A DNA stretch of 46,441 nt from Pseudonocardia nigra (GCF_019396355.1 NZ_JAHKRK010000042.1:1-46441), one strand, 5' to 3'. Positions 8,192 to 17,797 are shown, counted from the stretch's first letter. The notes: generated by a model not told the origin, from the sequence alone. A program made the numbers and translations.

Positions 8192-9131
8192 GGGCGCTCC
8201 GCGCGCGCCAGCTCCGCCAGGCCGACATCGGCGAGCGCCGCCGACCCGTCCTGCTCCCGGTCACCGTCGGCGATCACCACCGCGTACCGAAACGACAGTG
8301 GTACGCCCGGGGCACCTCCTCGCGGAAGAAGGGCGCGGGGCAGACGCAGGCGTAGACGCCGGACCGCACGAACCACGTCGTGGGGAAGCCGCGGTTGGCC
8401 GGATCGTCGACGAACACGAGCGTGGACGCGCGGCCGGTGTCGTCGTGCCTGCCCGCGAACGCAAGCCACGGCTCGCGCACGCCCATGAGGTCGTCGCCGC
8501 CCACTGCGTCGGCGGTGTAGGCCCGCCCACCGGAGAACGACCGCGGGCCCCGCCAGAAGAGCCCTCCGTAACCGGCGTTCTCCCGGCCCTCCGTGGTGGG
8601 GCTGCCGAGCGTGACGGTGCTGTCGGTCCGGTTGGTGAACTCGGTGGTGAAGACCAGCGTCCAGGCGCCGCGATCGGGTTGGGCGGTGACCTGGAACGAG
8701 CGCTTCTCGGTGAACCACGTGTCGCCCTGCTGCGTGATCCAGTCCAGCCGCCCGCCGACGACGACGCCCTCGGGCCGCGCGTCGATCCGGTCGAAGGTCC
8801 GGTGCTGCGTCGTGCCGTCGTTGGGCAGCCACTGGTAGCCCCGGCCACGCACGTAGGTGGGGCCGCCCCAGAAGTTCGCCGAGCCCACGTCGGGCAGCGA
8901 CACGTTGGCCAGGGACCACATGAGGCCCTTGTGCCACACGTGGTCGTGCGGGCGGTAGAGGCTCACGACATCGCCGCCGTGCGTCCGCAGCGGGTGGAAG
9001 TACGGCTTCGGGGACTCCACCTGCGCGTCCCACGGCCGGTACACGTACCGGACCAGCTCGGCGTCGGCATGACCGATGCGCAGCGAGCGGTCGTGCTCGT
9101 GGTGCGCCGGGTCGGGGCGCCGACGAGGCCG
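8188..9131 (-). pseudogene. PmoA-like (DUF6807) protein, truncated and frameshifted
   Basis: The frame encodes most of a PmoA-family (DUF6807) protein found in sugar-catabolic clusters: [20 protein letters not shown], then [35 protein letters not shown] and a long beta-rich body. Two lesions are visible. First, the N-terminus is gone: going upstream the frame runs without a good start codon into a TGA at 9134-9132 and then the ATPase remnant; the first GTG (9044) is internal to the domain. Second, near 8307-8312 a G is missing from a G-run, so the frame ends early at 8274, while the expected ending ([20 protein letters not shown]) continues in the next frame to a stop at 8188. Confidence 0.75.
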
Positions 9132-9134
9132 TCA

Positions 9135-9619
9135 GCGCGACGTCGGTTCCGGCCGGCTCGCCGGGCCTTCGCCTTGCTCACGTCGCGGTGCACCCGGATC
9201 GCCTCGACGATCTGGTCGCCGACGGTGTGGACCAGCGAGAGCGAGGTCATCGGCTCCTGGAAGATCATGGAGATGTCCTTGCCGCGGACGTCGCGGATCT
9301 CCCGGCCACGGGGGTCCAGCTCGGCGAGGTCGAGCACCTCGCCGCCGGAGCGGTGCAGCAGGATCTGCCCGTCCACCACCCGGCCGGGCGGGTCCACCAG
9401 CTGCAGGATCGACCGGGCGGTGATGCTCTTCCCGCACCCGCTCTCACCGACGACGCACAGCGTCCGGCCGCGGCGGACCTGCAGGTCCACGCCGTCGACC
9501 GCGCGGACGAGGCCCTCCTCGGTGAAGAAGTGGGTCCGGAGTCCGGCGAGCTCGACGAGGACGTCATCGCGCTGCGAACCGGGCGCGACCTGGACCGCGG
9601 CGACACTGGGTTCCTGCAC
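9135..9619 (-). pseudogene. Truncated oligopeptide-type ABC ATPase (DppD-like)
   Basis: From a GTG at 9619 the first 155 residues match DppD/OppD ATPases: Walker A GESGCGKS at residues 58-65, Q-loop [10 protein letters not shown] and [20 protein letters not shown]. Then similarity stops abruptly near 9155, and the frame continues as shadow sequence through the PmoA-like gene to 8963. The LSGG signature, Walker B, the switch histidine and the C-terminal peptide-transporter domain are all missing, as is any DppF partner. The product could bind but not hydrolyse ATP productively. A 12-nt gap separates it from the upstream permease. Confidence 0.8.
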
Positions 9620-9631
9620 GTCTCACCCGTC

Positions 9632-10777
9632 CTATCGGTAGGGGTCGGCGGAGTCGCGGACCCCGTCGCCGACGAAGTTGAGCGCCAGAACCGCCACCAC
9701 CACGGCTACGCCGGGGAGCAGCAGCCACGGCGAGCCGGCGATCGTGTGGATGTTCTGCGCCTCCTGCAGCAGCACGCCCCAGCTGACGACGGGCGGCTGC
9801 AGGCCCAGGCCGAGGAAGGACAGCGCGGTCTCGGCGAGGATCATGTACGGGATCGCGAGCGTCAGGGACGCGATGATGTGACTGCTGAACGACGGCAGCA
9901 TGTGCCGCAGGATGATCCGCGGCGTGCCGACCCCGTCCAGCCGCGCGGCCAGCACGAAGTCCTCCTCGCGCAGTGACAGGAACCGCCCGCGCACCACGCG
10001 CGCGAGGTCCGTCCAGCCGATCACCGAGAGGATCACGGTGATCGCGAAGTAGGTCTCCAGCGGTCCCCAGGTTCTCGGCACCGCGGCCGACAGCCCCAGC
10101 CACAACGGGATCGTCGGGATCGACATCAGGAACTCGATCACGCGTTGGATCGCGGTGTCGGCGCGGCCGCCGAGGTAGCCGGAGATCCCGCCGAGCACGA
10201 TCCCGAGCACGAACGTCAGCGCCACCCCGACCAGCCCGATCGACAGCGAGATGCGGGTGCCGTAGATCAGCCGGGACAGCAGGTCGCGTCCGTTGCGGTC
10301 GGCGCCGAGCAGGTACATCGGCGCGTCGGGATCGCTCGGCCCGAGGAGGTGCAGGTCGGTGGGGAACAGCCCCCACAGCTCGTACGGCTCGCCCCGCACG
10401 AAGAATCCGACGGGGATCTTCTGCGACTCGTCGATCTCGTAGACGCGGGCGAGCGTCTCCGGGTCGCGTTCGGAGGTGTAGCCGTGGACGTAGAGCCCGA
10501 ACTCCCAGCCGCCCCCCGAGGTGTCGATCACGTGCAGCTGCTGCGGCGGCGCGTAGGTGTGGTCGGCGTCGAACGAGTCGGGAGTGGACGGGGCGAGGAA
10601 CTCCGCGAACACCGCGACGAACGCCATGAGCAGCACGACCACCCCGCTGGCCATGGCAAGGCGGTGCCTGCGGAACCGCCACCAGATCAGCTTGCGCTGC
10701 GAGGCGACCGCGAAGGCGGCCTCGTCCACGCGGTCGGCCTTGCGCCGGACTCTCGATGCCATGCTTCTCAGCGCCAT
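9632..10777 (-). CDS. DppC-like ABC transporter permease
   Basis: A permease of about 381 residues of the DppC/OppC class. The N-terminal cytoplasmic arm and first helix (residues ~40-62) are followed by an unusually long external segment (~65-155), then the transport domain with four to five helices. The EAA loop reads [20 protein letters not shown] and the family motif [20 protein letters not shown] precedes it. I chose the ATG at 10777 because GGTGAGGG lies 8 nt upstream; an ATG at 10801 would overlap the DppB-like gene. With its partner it should form the channel of a transporter whose ATPases have been lost, so it is probably not functional unless ATPases are borrowed. Confidence 0.85.
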   Translation of the reverse strand: MALRSMASRVRRKADRVDEAAFAVASQRKLIWWRFRRHRLAMASGVVVLLMAFVAVFAEFLAPSTPDSFDADHTYAPPQQLHVIDTSGGGWEFGLYVHGYTSERDPETLARVYEIDESQKIPVGFFVRGEPYELWGLFPTDLHLLGPSDPDAPMYLLGADRNGRDLLSRLIYGTRISLSIGLVGVALTFVLGIVLGGISGYLGGRADTAIQRVIEFLMSIPTIPLWLGLSAAVPRTWGPLETYFAITVILSVIGWTDLARVVRGRFLSLREEDFVLAARLDGVGTPRIILRHMLPSFSSHIIASLTLAIPYMILAETALSFLGLGLQPPVVSWGVLLQEAQNIHTIAGSPWLLLPGVAVVVAVLALNFVGDGVRDSADPYR

Positions 10778-10787
10778 GTTGCTGCCC

Positions 10788-11780
10788 TCACCCTTGCGCA
10801 TGCCTGATGCGTGGGTCCCACCACGCGAGCAGGAGGTCCGACACGAGCGTGCCGATCACGGTCAGCGTGGCCAGGATCAGGATGAAGCTGCCGGCCAGAT
10901 ACATGTCCTGGCTGATCAGGGCGTCGAGCAGCAGCGGGCCGGTGGTGTCCAGCCCGATCACCACCGACACCAGCACCTCGCCGCCGACGAGGCTCGGCAG
11001 CAGCCAGCCCACAGTACTGATGAACGGCCCCACCGCCGTGCGCACCGGGTACTTCAGGATGATCCGCCACTCCGGGAGCCCCTTGGCCCGCGCCGTGGTG
11101 ACGTACGGCTTGCGCAGCTCGTCCAGCAGGTTGGCGCGCAGCACCCGGATCAGCGCCGCCGTGCCCGCCGTGCCGATGATCAGCACCGGGATCCACAGGT
11201 GCGCGACCAGGTCGATGACCTTGCCCAGGTTCCAGGCCGCGTCCACGTACTCGGGCGAGAACAGCCCCCCGACGCTCTGACCGAAGTAGCGGAACGAGAT
11301 CCACACGAAGATGAGCGCGAGCAGGAAGTTCGGCGTGGCGAGGCCGAGGAACCCGATGAACGTGAAGGCGTAGTCGCCGAACGAGTGCTGGCGCACCGCG
11401 GAGTACACGCCGATCGGGAACGCGATCGCCCAGCTGACCAGCAGCGTGGCGATCGCCAGCGCGATCGTGAGGCCGAGCCTGCCCCAGATCAGGTCCGACA
11501 CCGGCCTGCGGTACTGGAAGGAGTCGCCGAAGTCGCCGTGCAGCACGATGTTGGAGATCCACTGCCAGTACTGCACGTAGATCGGCTGGTCGAGCCCGTA
11601 GCGTTCGCGCAGCGCGTCGACCAGCCGGGTGTCCACGGCGTCGCCGCGGGACGCCAGCTCCGCGATGTAGGTGGACAGGAAGTCGCCGGGCGGCAGCTGG
11701 ATGATCAGGAACGTCACCACCGAGATGGCGAACATCGTGGGGATCATGTAGAGCAGGCGCCGGACCACGAGCTTGGTCAT
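10788..11780 (-). CDS. DppB-like ABC transporter permease
   Basis: A 330-residue permease of the DppB/OppB class: start MTKLVVRRLLYMIPTMFAIS, VDALRERYGLDQPIYVQYWQ, HGDFGDSFQYRRPVSDLIWG and the EAA loop RKPYVTTARAKGLPEWRIIL. About six helices. It begins with an ATG at 11780, 31 bp after the oxidoreductase stop codon, and its stop lies 10 bp before the chosen start of the DppC-like partner. Orientation and spacing indicate one transcript from the promoter near 13000. This sequence appears intact, unlike the ATPase further down the operon. Confidence 0.9.
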   Translation of the reverse strand: MTKLVVRRLLYMIPTMFAISVVTFLIIQLPPGDFLSTYIAELASRGDAVDTRLVDALRERYGLDQPIYVQYWQWISNIVLHGDFGDSFQYRRPVSDLIWGRLGLTIALAIATLLVSWAIAFPIGVYSAVRQHSFGDYAFTFIGFLGLATPNFLLALIFVWISFRYFGQSVGGLFSPEYVDAAWNLGKVIDLVAHLWIPVLIIGTAGTAALIRVLRANLLDELRKPYVTTARAKGLPEWRIILKYPVRTAVGPFISTVGWLLPSLVGGEVLVSVVIGLDTTGPLLLDALISQDMYLAGSFILILATLTVIGTLVSDLLLAWWDPRIRHAQG

Positions 11781-11811
11781 CGGGTCCCCCCGGCGCCGCC
11801 CGGCCCGGCCG

Positions 11812-12891
11812 TCACCACCGCGGGCCCGTGCCGCTCATGCCCGCGTGGAACGGCGACGGCGCCGCCAGGTCGGCGGGCGTCACCGGGGTGCGCTCGAACG
11901 CCGACGCGTAGACCCCCGCCACCAGCTGCATCGTGCGCCGCGCGTCGGCCGAGGTGACCGGCGGCGGGCGGTGCTCGCGCAGGCACCGGAGCACGTGGGC
12001 GAGCTGTGCGCGGTGCCCGCTGCTGACGCCGGCGTCGCCCGCGGCCCACGCCGCCGTCACGACCTCCTTGTGGCCCGGCGCGGGCGTGATCCGCCAGTCG
12101 TCGTCGCCGTAGCCGTAGAGGTGGGTCAGCTCGACGGTCGCGCGCTCGAAGTCGATGCGGATGTAGCTCTCCTCGCGCGGCGACAGCACGCTGTTGACCA
12201 CGGTGGCGACGGCGCCGTTCGCGAACGTCACGTGGGCGACCGACAGGTCCTCGGTGTCCACCGCGCGGGCCTGCCTGCGAGCGATCGCCGACACCTCGGT
12301 CCAGTCGCCGAGCAGCGCGACCAGGAGATCCATCTGGTGGATCCCGTGCCCCATGGTCGGGCCGCCGCCCTCGGTGTCCCAGCGGCCGCGCCACGGCACG
12401 TCGAAGTAGGACTGCTCGCGCAACCACGTGGTGTGGCAGACCGCGAGCAGCGGACGGCCCAGCGCTCCGGAGGCCATCACGTCCTGCAGGCGCCGGGCCC
12501 CGGAACCGAAGCGGTGCTGGAACACCGTGGCCACCCACGGGCCGTCGGCGCCTTCGGCGGCCGCGAGCTCGTCGAGCTCGGCGAGGCTCAGCGTCGGGGG
12601 CTTCTCGACCAGCGCCGTGGCACCCGCGCCGAGGCACGCCAGCACCTGCGCGTGGTGCAGACCCGGCGGGGTGCAGATGTGCACCAGGTCGGGCTCGACC
12701 GAGGCCAGCATCTTCCCGAGGTCGGTGTATCGGAGGGCGACGTCGTGCCGGTCGCCGAACGCGGCGAGCCGCTCCGCATCGACGTCGACCCCCGCGACGA
12801 GCTCGACCTCGTCCGACAGGGACCGCAGGGCCTCGGCGTGGATCCGCGCGATGCCGCCGGTACCGACGATCGCTGCCCGGAGCGGGCTCAC
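11812..12891 (-). CDS. Gfo/Idh/MocA family oxidoreductase
   Basis: A 359-residue NAD(P)-dependent oxidoreductase. The Rossmann motif (VGTGGIARIHAEAL) is only nine residues from the GTG at 12891; VEPDLVHICTPPGLHHAQVL, then LVEKPPTLSLAELDELAA carries the EKP lysine of the family and MGHGIHQMDLLVALLGDW the active-site His/Asp region. It probably oxidises a sugar, inositol or derivative imported by the adjacent transporter. No ribosome binding site precedes 12891; instead an 11-codon ORF with a strong site ends on it (GTGA). An alternative in-frame GTG at 12921 would add ten residues and use the same ribosome binding site at 12933-12939. Confidence 0.88.
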   Translation of the reverse strand: MSPLRAAIVGTGGIARIHAEALRSLSDEVELVAGVDVDAERLAAFGDRHDVALRYTDLGKMLASVEPDLVHICTPPGLHHAQVLACLGAGATALVEKPPTLSLAELDELAAAEGADGPWVATVFQHRFGSGARRLQDVMASGALGRPLLAVCHTTWLREQSYFDVPWRGRWDTEGGGPTMGHGIHQMDLLVALLGDWTEVSAIARRQARAVDTEDLSVAHVTFANGAVATVVNSVLSPREESYIRIDFERATVELTHLYGYGDDDWRITPAPGHKEVVTAAWAAGDAGVSSGHRAQLAHVLRCLREHRPPPVTSADARRTMQLVAGVYASAFERTPVTPADLAAPSPFHAGMSGTGPRW

Positions 12892-12923
12892 GCCGACGTT
12901 CCGGTCGTGGTGGGCGAGCACAT
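12888..12923 (-). CDS. Short upstream ORF coupled to the oxidoreductase (11 aa)
   Basis: ATG at 12923, preceded at 9 nt by GAGGAGG (12933-12939, minus strand), opens MCSPTTTGTSA and stops at 12890-12888. Its TGA overlaps the GTG of the oxidoreductase as GTGA. Either it is a real leader ORF that delivers ribosomes to the gene, or the ribosome binding site serves the GTG at 12921 two bases further on and this ORF is fortuitous. No homologue is known to me. Confidence 0.35.
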   Translation of the reverse strand: MCSPTTTGTSA

Positions 12924-12968
12924 GGTCGTCTGCCTCCTCGTCGAGGTGTACCGGTGCGACCGCAACGC

Positions 12969-13043
12969 CTTCCGGAAACTTCCCGGTTGGCATTGGTCAC
13001 GAACCGTAAGTACGCGAGCGGGGGACGTCAAGGGCTTCCGGAA
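12969..13043 (-). promoter_or_regulatory. Two TTCCGGAA operator-like sites before the catabolic island
   Basis: TTCCGGAA occurs at 12970-12977 and 13036-13043, 66 bp apart (start to start), upstream of the oxidoreductase gene. The core matches the palindrome in front of the lacI-type gene at 7411-7418. Two spaced sites would suit repression by a dimer of dimers. The stretch 12924-13250 contains no convincing gene; it holds these sites and palindrome copy B. Confidence 0.5.
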
Positions 13044-13108
13044 AGCGCTATCACCTCGTGACGTCAGCAGCGCGTGGGCAGTCCGGGCGGGCGACTGGCG
13101 GCACGAAA

Positions 13109-13163
13109 TTGCAGCAAAGCCACTTTCATGCCATCTGCTTGCGTGAAAGTGGCTTTGCTGCAA
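13109..13163. repeat. Palindromic intergenic repeat, copy B
   Basis: A perfect 20-bp inverted repeat (TTGCAGCAAAGCCACTTTCA at 13109-13128, complement at 13144-13163) with a 15-nt loop. It shares the CAGnAAAGCCACnTTC core with copies A and C; positions that differ from copy C are matched in both arms. It lies 88 bp beyond the stop of the leftward DUF1707 gene. Confidence 0.85.
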
Positions 13164-13250
13164 CCGGGGCTGCGGACCAGGACCGGGTGGTCCCTGGGAG
13201 ACGGAGGGCTACCGGCCCGGCTTGCGCGGCGGCCTGTCGATGCCCGCGAC

Positions 13251-13640
13251 TTAGAGCACGAGCAGCACCGCCCCGGCCGGCCCGGCGACCCAGACCCACC
13301 ACGGGTACAGGGCGCCGGCGCTGAGCGAGATGATCCCCCAGATCACCAGGTTGACGGCGGTGAGCCCGGCCCAGACGATCGTCAGCACCCGCATCGCCGT
13401 GCCGCCGTCGGTGTCGGAGAAGACCGGCCGGCGGCCGGGCTCGGGCGGCAGCGCGGGCAGGTCGGCCGTCGCGCGCTCGAGCTCGCCGCGGGTGCGCGCC
13501 GCCCAGACCGACCGCACGCGCTCGTCGAACTCGCCGAGGTCGAGCTACCCGCTGTCGTGGGCCCGCCGGAGCCGGTCCTGCACACGGCCGCGGTCAACGT
13601 CGGAGACGCGCATGTCCTCGGGGCGCACCGGCTCGCTCAC
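13251..13640 (-). pseudogene. DUF1707 protein interrupted by an amber codon
   Basis: From a GTG at 13640 (or ATG at 13613) the frame encodes a DUF1707 domain: MRVSDVDRGRVQDRLRRAHD, SG, then TAG at 13547-13545, then LDLGEFDERVRSVWAARTRG. In this family a tyrosine normally stands where the stop is (AHxxGYLxxxEFDERV), so a single TAC-to-TAG change explains the lesion. After the stop the frame is intact: a linker and a C-terminal two-helix membrane segment (VLTIVWAGLTAVNLVIWGII, then YPWWVWVAGPAGAVLLVL). An internal restart downstream could yield a membrane part without the complete DUF1707 head. Confidence 0.75.
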
Positions 13641-13701
13641 GCGGGTGATCCTTGCATGATCTGCGTCACCGGCCGTCCACCGTCCGACCGACCCGGATTG
13701 C

Positions 13702-13725
13702 ACTCATGCGTACTTTCGCATATGT
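13702..13725 (+). promoter_or_regulatory. Palindromic operator overlapping the CDF gene start region
   Basis: ACTCATGCG (13702-13710) and CGCATATGT (13717-13725) form an inverted repeat with 7 of 9 positions paired around TACTTT. It ends 9 bp before the ATG at 13735. Position and form resemble binding sites of ArsR/SmtB metal sensors; no such gene is in the window. Confidence 0.45.
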
Positions 13726-13734
13726 TCCGCGGAT

Positions 13735-14664
13735 ATGGGAGCGGGCCACGGACACGGGCACGGCATCGATGCGGCCGACGCCGGCAGCGCGTCGGGCCGG
13801 CACGTGCGCCGGCTCGCGATCTCGCTCGGCGTGCTCGCCGCGTTCCTCGTGCTGGAGGTCGTCGTCGGGCTGGCGACGTCGTCGCTGGCCCTGCTCTCCG
13901 ACGCCGGGCACATGTTCACCGACGTGCTCGGCGTCGGCATGGCGCTGGCCGCGATCACGGCCGCACGCGCGTCGCGGCGCAACGACCGGCGCACGTTCGG
14001 GCTGTACCGGGCCGAGGTCCTCGCGGCGCTCGCCAACGCGGTGCTGCTGTTCGCCGTGGCCGGCTGGGTGATCGTGGAGGCCGTCCGGCGCTTCACCGAG
14101 CCGCCGGAGGTCCCCGGGCTCCCGTTGCTGATCACGGCGGCGGCCGGGCTCGGCGCCAACCTCGTCGTGTTCGCGATGCTGCGCCAGGGGGCCAAGGAGA
14201 GCCTGAACGTCCGCGGCGCCTACCTCGAAGTGCTCGCCGACACCCTCGGGTCGGTCGGGGTGATGGTCGCGGGTGCGGTGACGCTGCTGTTCGGCTGGCG
14301 CTACGCCGACCCGATCGTCGCGATCGGCATCGGGCTGTTCGTGCTGCCGCGCACCTGGTCGCTGGGCCGGCAGGCGGTGCGGATCCTCGTGCAGGCCGCG
14401 CCCGCCCACGTCGACGTGACCGCGGTCCGGGACGGGCTCGGCGCGCTCGACGGCGTCCAGGACGTCCACGACGTCCACGTCTGGACGCTGACCTCCGGGA
14501 TGGAGGTGGGCTCGGCACACCTCACGGTCGACGCGGCGTGCAACCCGGGGGCCGTGCTGACCGCCGCCCAGAAGTACCTCACCGAGCACCACGATCTCGA
14601 TCACTTCACCGTGCAGGTCGAGCCGCCGGGCACCCACACCGGCTGTGCCGAGCTCACCTGGTGA
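13735..14664 (+). CDS. Cation diffusion facilitator (metal/H+ antiporter)
   Basis: A 309-residue CDF transporter that exports divalent metals such as zinc, cobalt or cadmium. A His-rich start (GAGHGHGHGID) precedes six transmembrane helices; metal-site motifs are SDAGHMFTDVLGVGMA in helix 2 and LEVLADTLGSVG in helix 5. The cytoplasmic ferredoxin-like domain follows (AHVDVTAVRDGLGALDGVQD, VHDVHVWTLTSGM). The ATG at 13735 has no clear ribosome binding site, and the palindrome at 13702-13725 occupies the region where one would start, so a leaderless or tightly controlled start is possible. The S9 peptidase gene follows closely but is probably only loosely related. Confidence 0.92.
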   Translation: MGAGHGHGHGIDAADAGSASGRHVRRLAISLGVLAAFLVLEVVVGLATSSLALLSDAGHMFTDVLGVGMALAAITAARASRRNDRRTFGLYRAEVLAALANAVLLFAVAGWVIVEAVRRFTEPPEVPGLPLLITAAAGLGANLVVFAMLRQGAKESLNVRGAYLEVLADTLGSVGVMVAGAVTLLFGWRYADPIVAIGIGLFVLPRTWSLGRQAVRILVQAAPAHVDVTAVRDGLGALDGVQDVHDVHVWTLTSGMEVGSAHLTVDAACNPGAVLTAAQKYLTEHHDLDHFTVQVEPPGTHTGCAELTW

Positions 14665-14686
14665 CGGTTGGGGCAGGATCGGCGGG

Positions 14687-16519
14687 GTGACCGCACATCC
14701 CGTCGCCCCCGTGCCCGAACACCTCTTCGACGACGAGCGTGAGCAGCGGTGGCGCGCCCGGTTCACCGCGCCCCGCATGTCCCGCCCCACCTGGGCGAAG
14801 GACGCGCCGGACCGCTCGGTCTACACGTCCAACGCCAGCGGGACGACCGAGGTCTACGTCTGGGACCGCGCGACCGGGGCGCACCGGCAGGTGACCGACC
14901 GGCGCAGCGGCACGCACTCGGCCACGCTGCCGCCGGACGGCGAGACGGTGTGGTGGTTCGCCGACACCGACGGCGACGAGTTCGGGCACTGGGTGACCGA
15001 GCCGTTCGCCGGCCGGCCGGACGCCGCCGCGGCCGAGCCCGCGATCCCCGGCGTCGAGGACGGCTACCCGGCCGGGCTCGAGATCGGCCGCTCCGTCGCC
15101 GCCGCGGGCACGTCCACCGACCACGGCACCGCGATCTGGGTGCGGCGCGGCGACGGGCCGGCGGAGGTCGTCTACCGGCACGCCGAGGACGCGGGAGTCG
15201 GGGCGCTGTCGGAGGACGAGACGCTGCTCGCGATCAGCCATTCCGAGCACGGCGACTCCCGGCACCCGGCGGTCCGGGTGCTGCGCGTCTCCGACGGCGG
15301 CACGGTCGCCGAGAAGTCCGACGGCGAGGGCAAGGGCCTCACGCCGCTCGTGTTCGCCCCGGTGCCGGGCGACGGGCGGCTACTCCTGCTGCACGAGCGG
15401 CACGGCCGCGAGGAGCTGCTGCTCTGGGACGTCCTCGCCGACACCGAGACCGAGCTCGCCCTCGACCTGCCGGGCGAGCTGATCGCCGACTTCGCCCCGG
15501 ACGGGAAGTCCCTCCTGGTCTGGCACACGTTCGCCGCGCGCACCCGCCTGCACCGCTACGACCTGAGCACGGGCGAGCTGACCGAGCTGCCGGTCGCACC
15601 GGGCTGCGTCGGCTCTGCCGAGGTGCGTCCCGACGGCACCGTCGAGTACACGTGCTCCTCGGCCGCGGAACCGTCGACCGTCCGCGCCCTGCACCCCGAC
15701 GGCACCGACCGCGTGCTCGTCACCCCGCCCGGCGAGCGCGCGCCCGGCTCGGTGCCCGTCGAGGACCTGTGGGTCGACGGCCCCGGCGGGCGGGTGCATG
15801 CGCTGGTCGCCCGGCCCGACGGCCAGGACGGGCCGGCACCCACGGTGTTCAGCCTGCACGGCGGACCACACGCGGCCGACGAGGACCGGTTCAGCGCCGC
15901 CCGCGCGGCCTGGGTGGAAGCCGGCTTCGTCGTCGTGGAGGTGAACTACCGCGGCTCGACGGGCTACGGCTCGCCGTGGCGCGACGCTATCGAGGGCCGG
16001 CCAGGGCTCACCGAGCTGGAGGACGTGGCCGCCGCGCTCGACCACTGCGTCGCCGCCGGGATCAGCGACCCGGCCCGCTGCGTGGCGGAGGGCTGGTCGT
16101 GGGGCGGGTACCTCGCGCTGCTGGCGATCGGGACCCAGCCGCAGCGGTGGGCGGCCGCGCTCGCCGGCGTGCCCGTCGCCGACTACCTCACCGCGTACGC
16201 CGACGAGATGGAGCAGCTGCGAGCCTTCGACCGGGCGCTGTTCGGCGGCTCGCCCGAGGAGCGGCCGGACGCGTACCGGACGGCGTCGCCGCTCACCTAC
16301 GTCGACCAGGTCCGTGCACCGGTGCTCGTCCTGGCGGGCGAGAACGACCCGCGCTGCCCGATCCGCCAGGTGGACAACTACCTCGACGCGGTCGCCGCCC
16401 GCGGTGACGTGCGGTACGAGGTGAGCCGGTTCGACGCGGGCCACGGCTCGCTCGTCGTGGAGGAGACCCTGCGCCACATGGCCACCGAGATCAACTTCGC
16501 CCGCCGCGCCGTCGGCTGA
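14687..16519 (+). CDS. S9-family prolyl oligopeptidase-like peptidase
   Basis: A 610-residue serine peptidase of family S9. An N-terminal beta-propeller (about residues 20-345) with repeated strands such as VYVWDRATGAHRQVTDRRSG precedes an alpha/beta-hydrolase domain. Catalytic residues are visible: Ser471 in GWSWGG, Asp554 in GENDPRCP and His586 in DAGHG; the oxyanion region is FSLHGGPHA. No signal peptide, so it is cytoplasmic. The GTG at 14687 follows the CDF stop by 22 bp and is preceded by a purine-rich GGCAGGATCGGCGG; an earlier ATG inside the CDF gene is unlikely. It should trim short peptides or aminoacyl amides. Confidence 0.9.
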   Translation: MTAHPVAPVPEHLFDDEREQRWRARFTAPRMSRPTWAKDAPDRSVYTSNASGTTEVYVWDRATGAHRQVTDRRSGTHSATLPPDGETVWWFADTDGDEFGHWVTEPFAGRPDAAAAEPAIPGVEDGYPAGLEIGRSVAAAGTSTDHGTAIWVRRGDGPAEVVYRHAEDAGVGALSEDETLLAISHSEHGDSRHPAVRVLRVSDGGTVAEKSDGEGKGLTPLVFAPVPGDGRLLLLHERHGREELLLWDVLADTETELALDLPGELIADFAPDGKSLLVWHTFAARTRLHRYDLSTGELTELPVAPGCVGSAEVRPDGTVEYTCSSAAEPSTVRALHPDGTDRVLVTPPGERAPGSVPVEDLWVDGPGGRVHALVARPDGQDGPAPTVFSLHGGPHAADEDRFSAARAAWVEAGFVVVEVNYRGSTGYGSPWRDAIEGRPGLTELEDVAAALDHCVAAGISDPARCVAEGWSWGGYLALLAIGTQPQRWAAALAGVPVADYLTAYADEMEQLRAFDRALFGGSPEERPDAYRTASPLTYVDQVRAPVLVLAGENDPRCPIRQVDNYLDAVAARGDVRYEVSRFDAGHGSLVVEETLRHMATEINFARRAVG

Positions 16520-16564
16520 CCGTCCACCCCCGACCGGTCATCAGCGCCCCGCAGCCTGAACGCC

Positions 16565-16601
16565 GATCGGCCCCGGAACCGCAGGGGTTCCGGGGCCGAT
16601 C
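16565..16601. terminator. Bidirectional terminator hairpin
   Basis: A 16-bp perfect stem (GATCGGCCCCGGAACC at 16565-16580, complement 16586-16601) with a 5-nt loop lies between the convergent S9 peptidase and sugar ATPase genes and can serve both. Confidence 0.8.
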
Positions 16602-16619
16602 AGCACAGTGCTCGCGAGG

Positions 16620-17702
<1,083 letters not shown>

Positions 17703-17781
17703 GCTGTGGCTCCTTCCACCGGCAGGTACGTGCCGGACGATCCGAGTGTGAGGGAGTCGAGCACCCGCAGCCTGCCATGGC

Positions 17782-17797
17782 GGAATGCGTTTGCACC
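17782..17797. promoter_or_regulatory. LacI-type operator-like site, ATPase side
   Basis: GGAATGCGTTTGCACC; its complement contains GGTGC and AAACGC as at 17878-17894. It lies between the ATPase and binding-protein genes, 80 bp from the ATPase start. Weak as a palindrome. Confidence 0.3.

Noticed and set aside
10557..11957. Long plus-strand frame opposite the Dpp-type permeases.
   Set aside because: GC-bias shadow with no recognisable domain; the minus strand carries conserved permease motifs.
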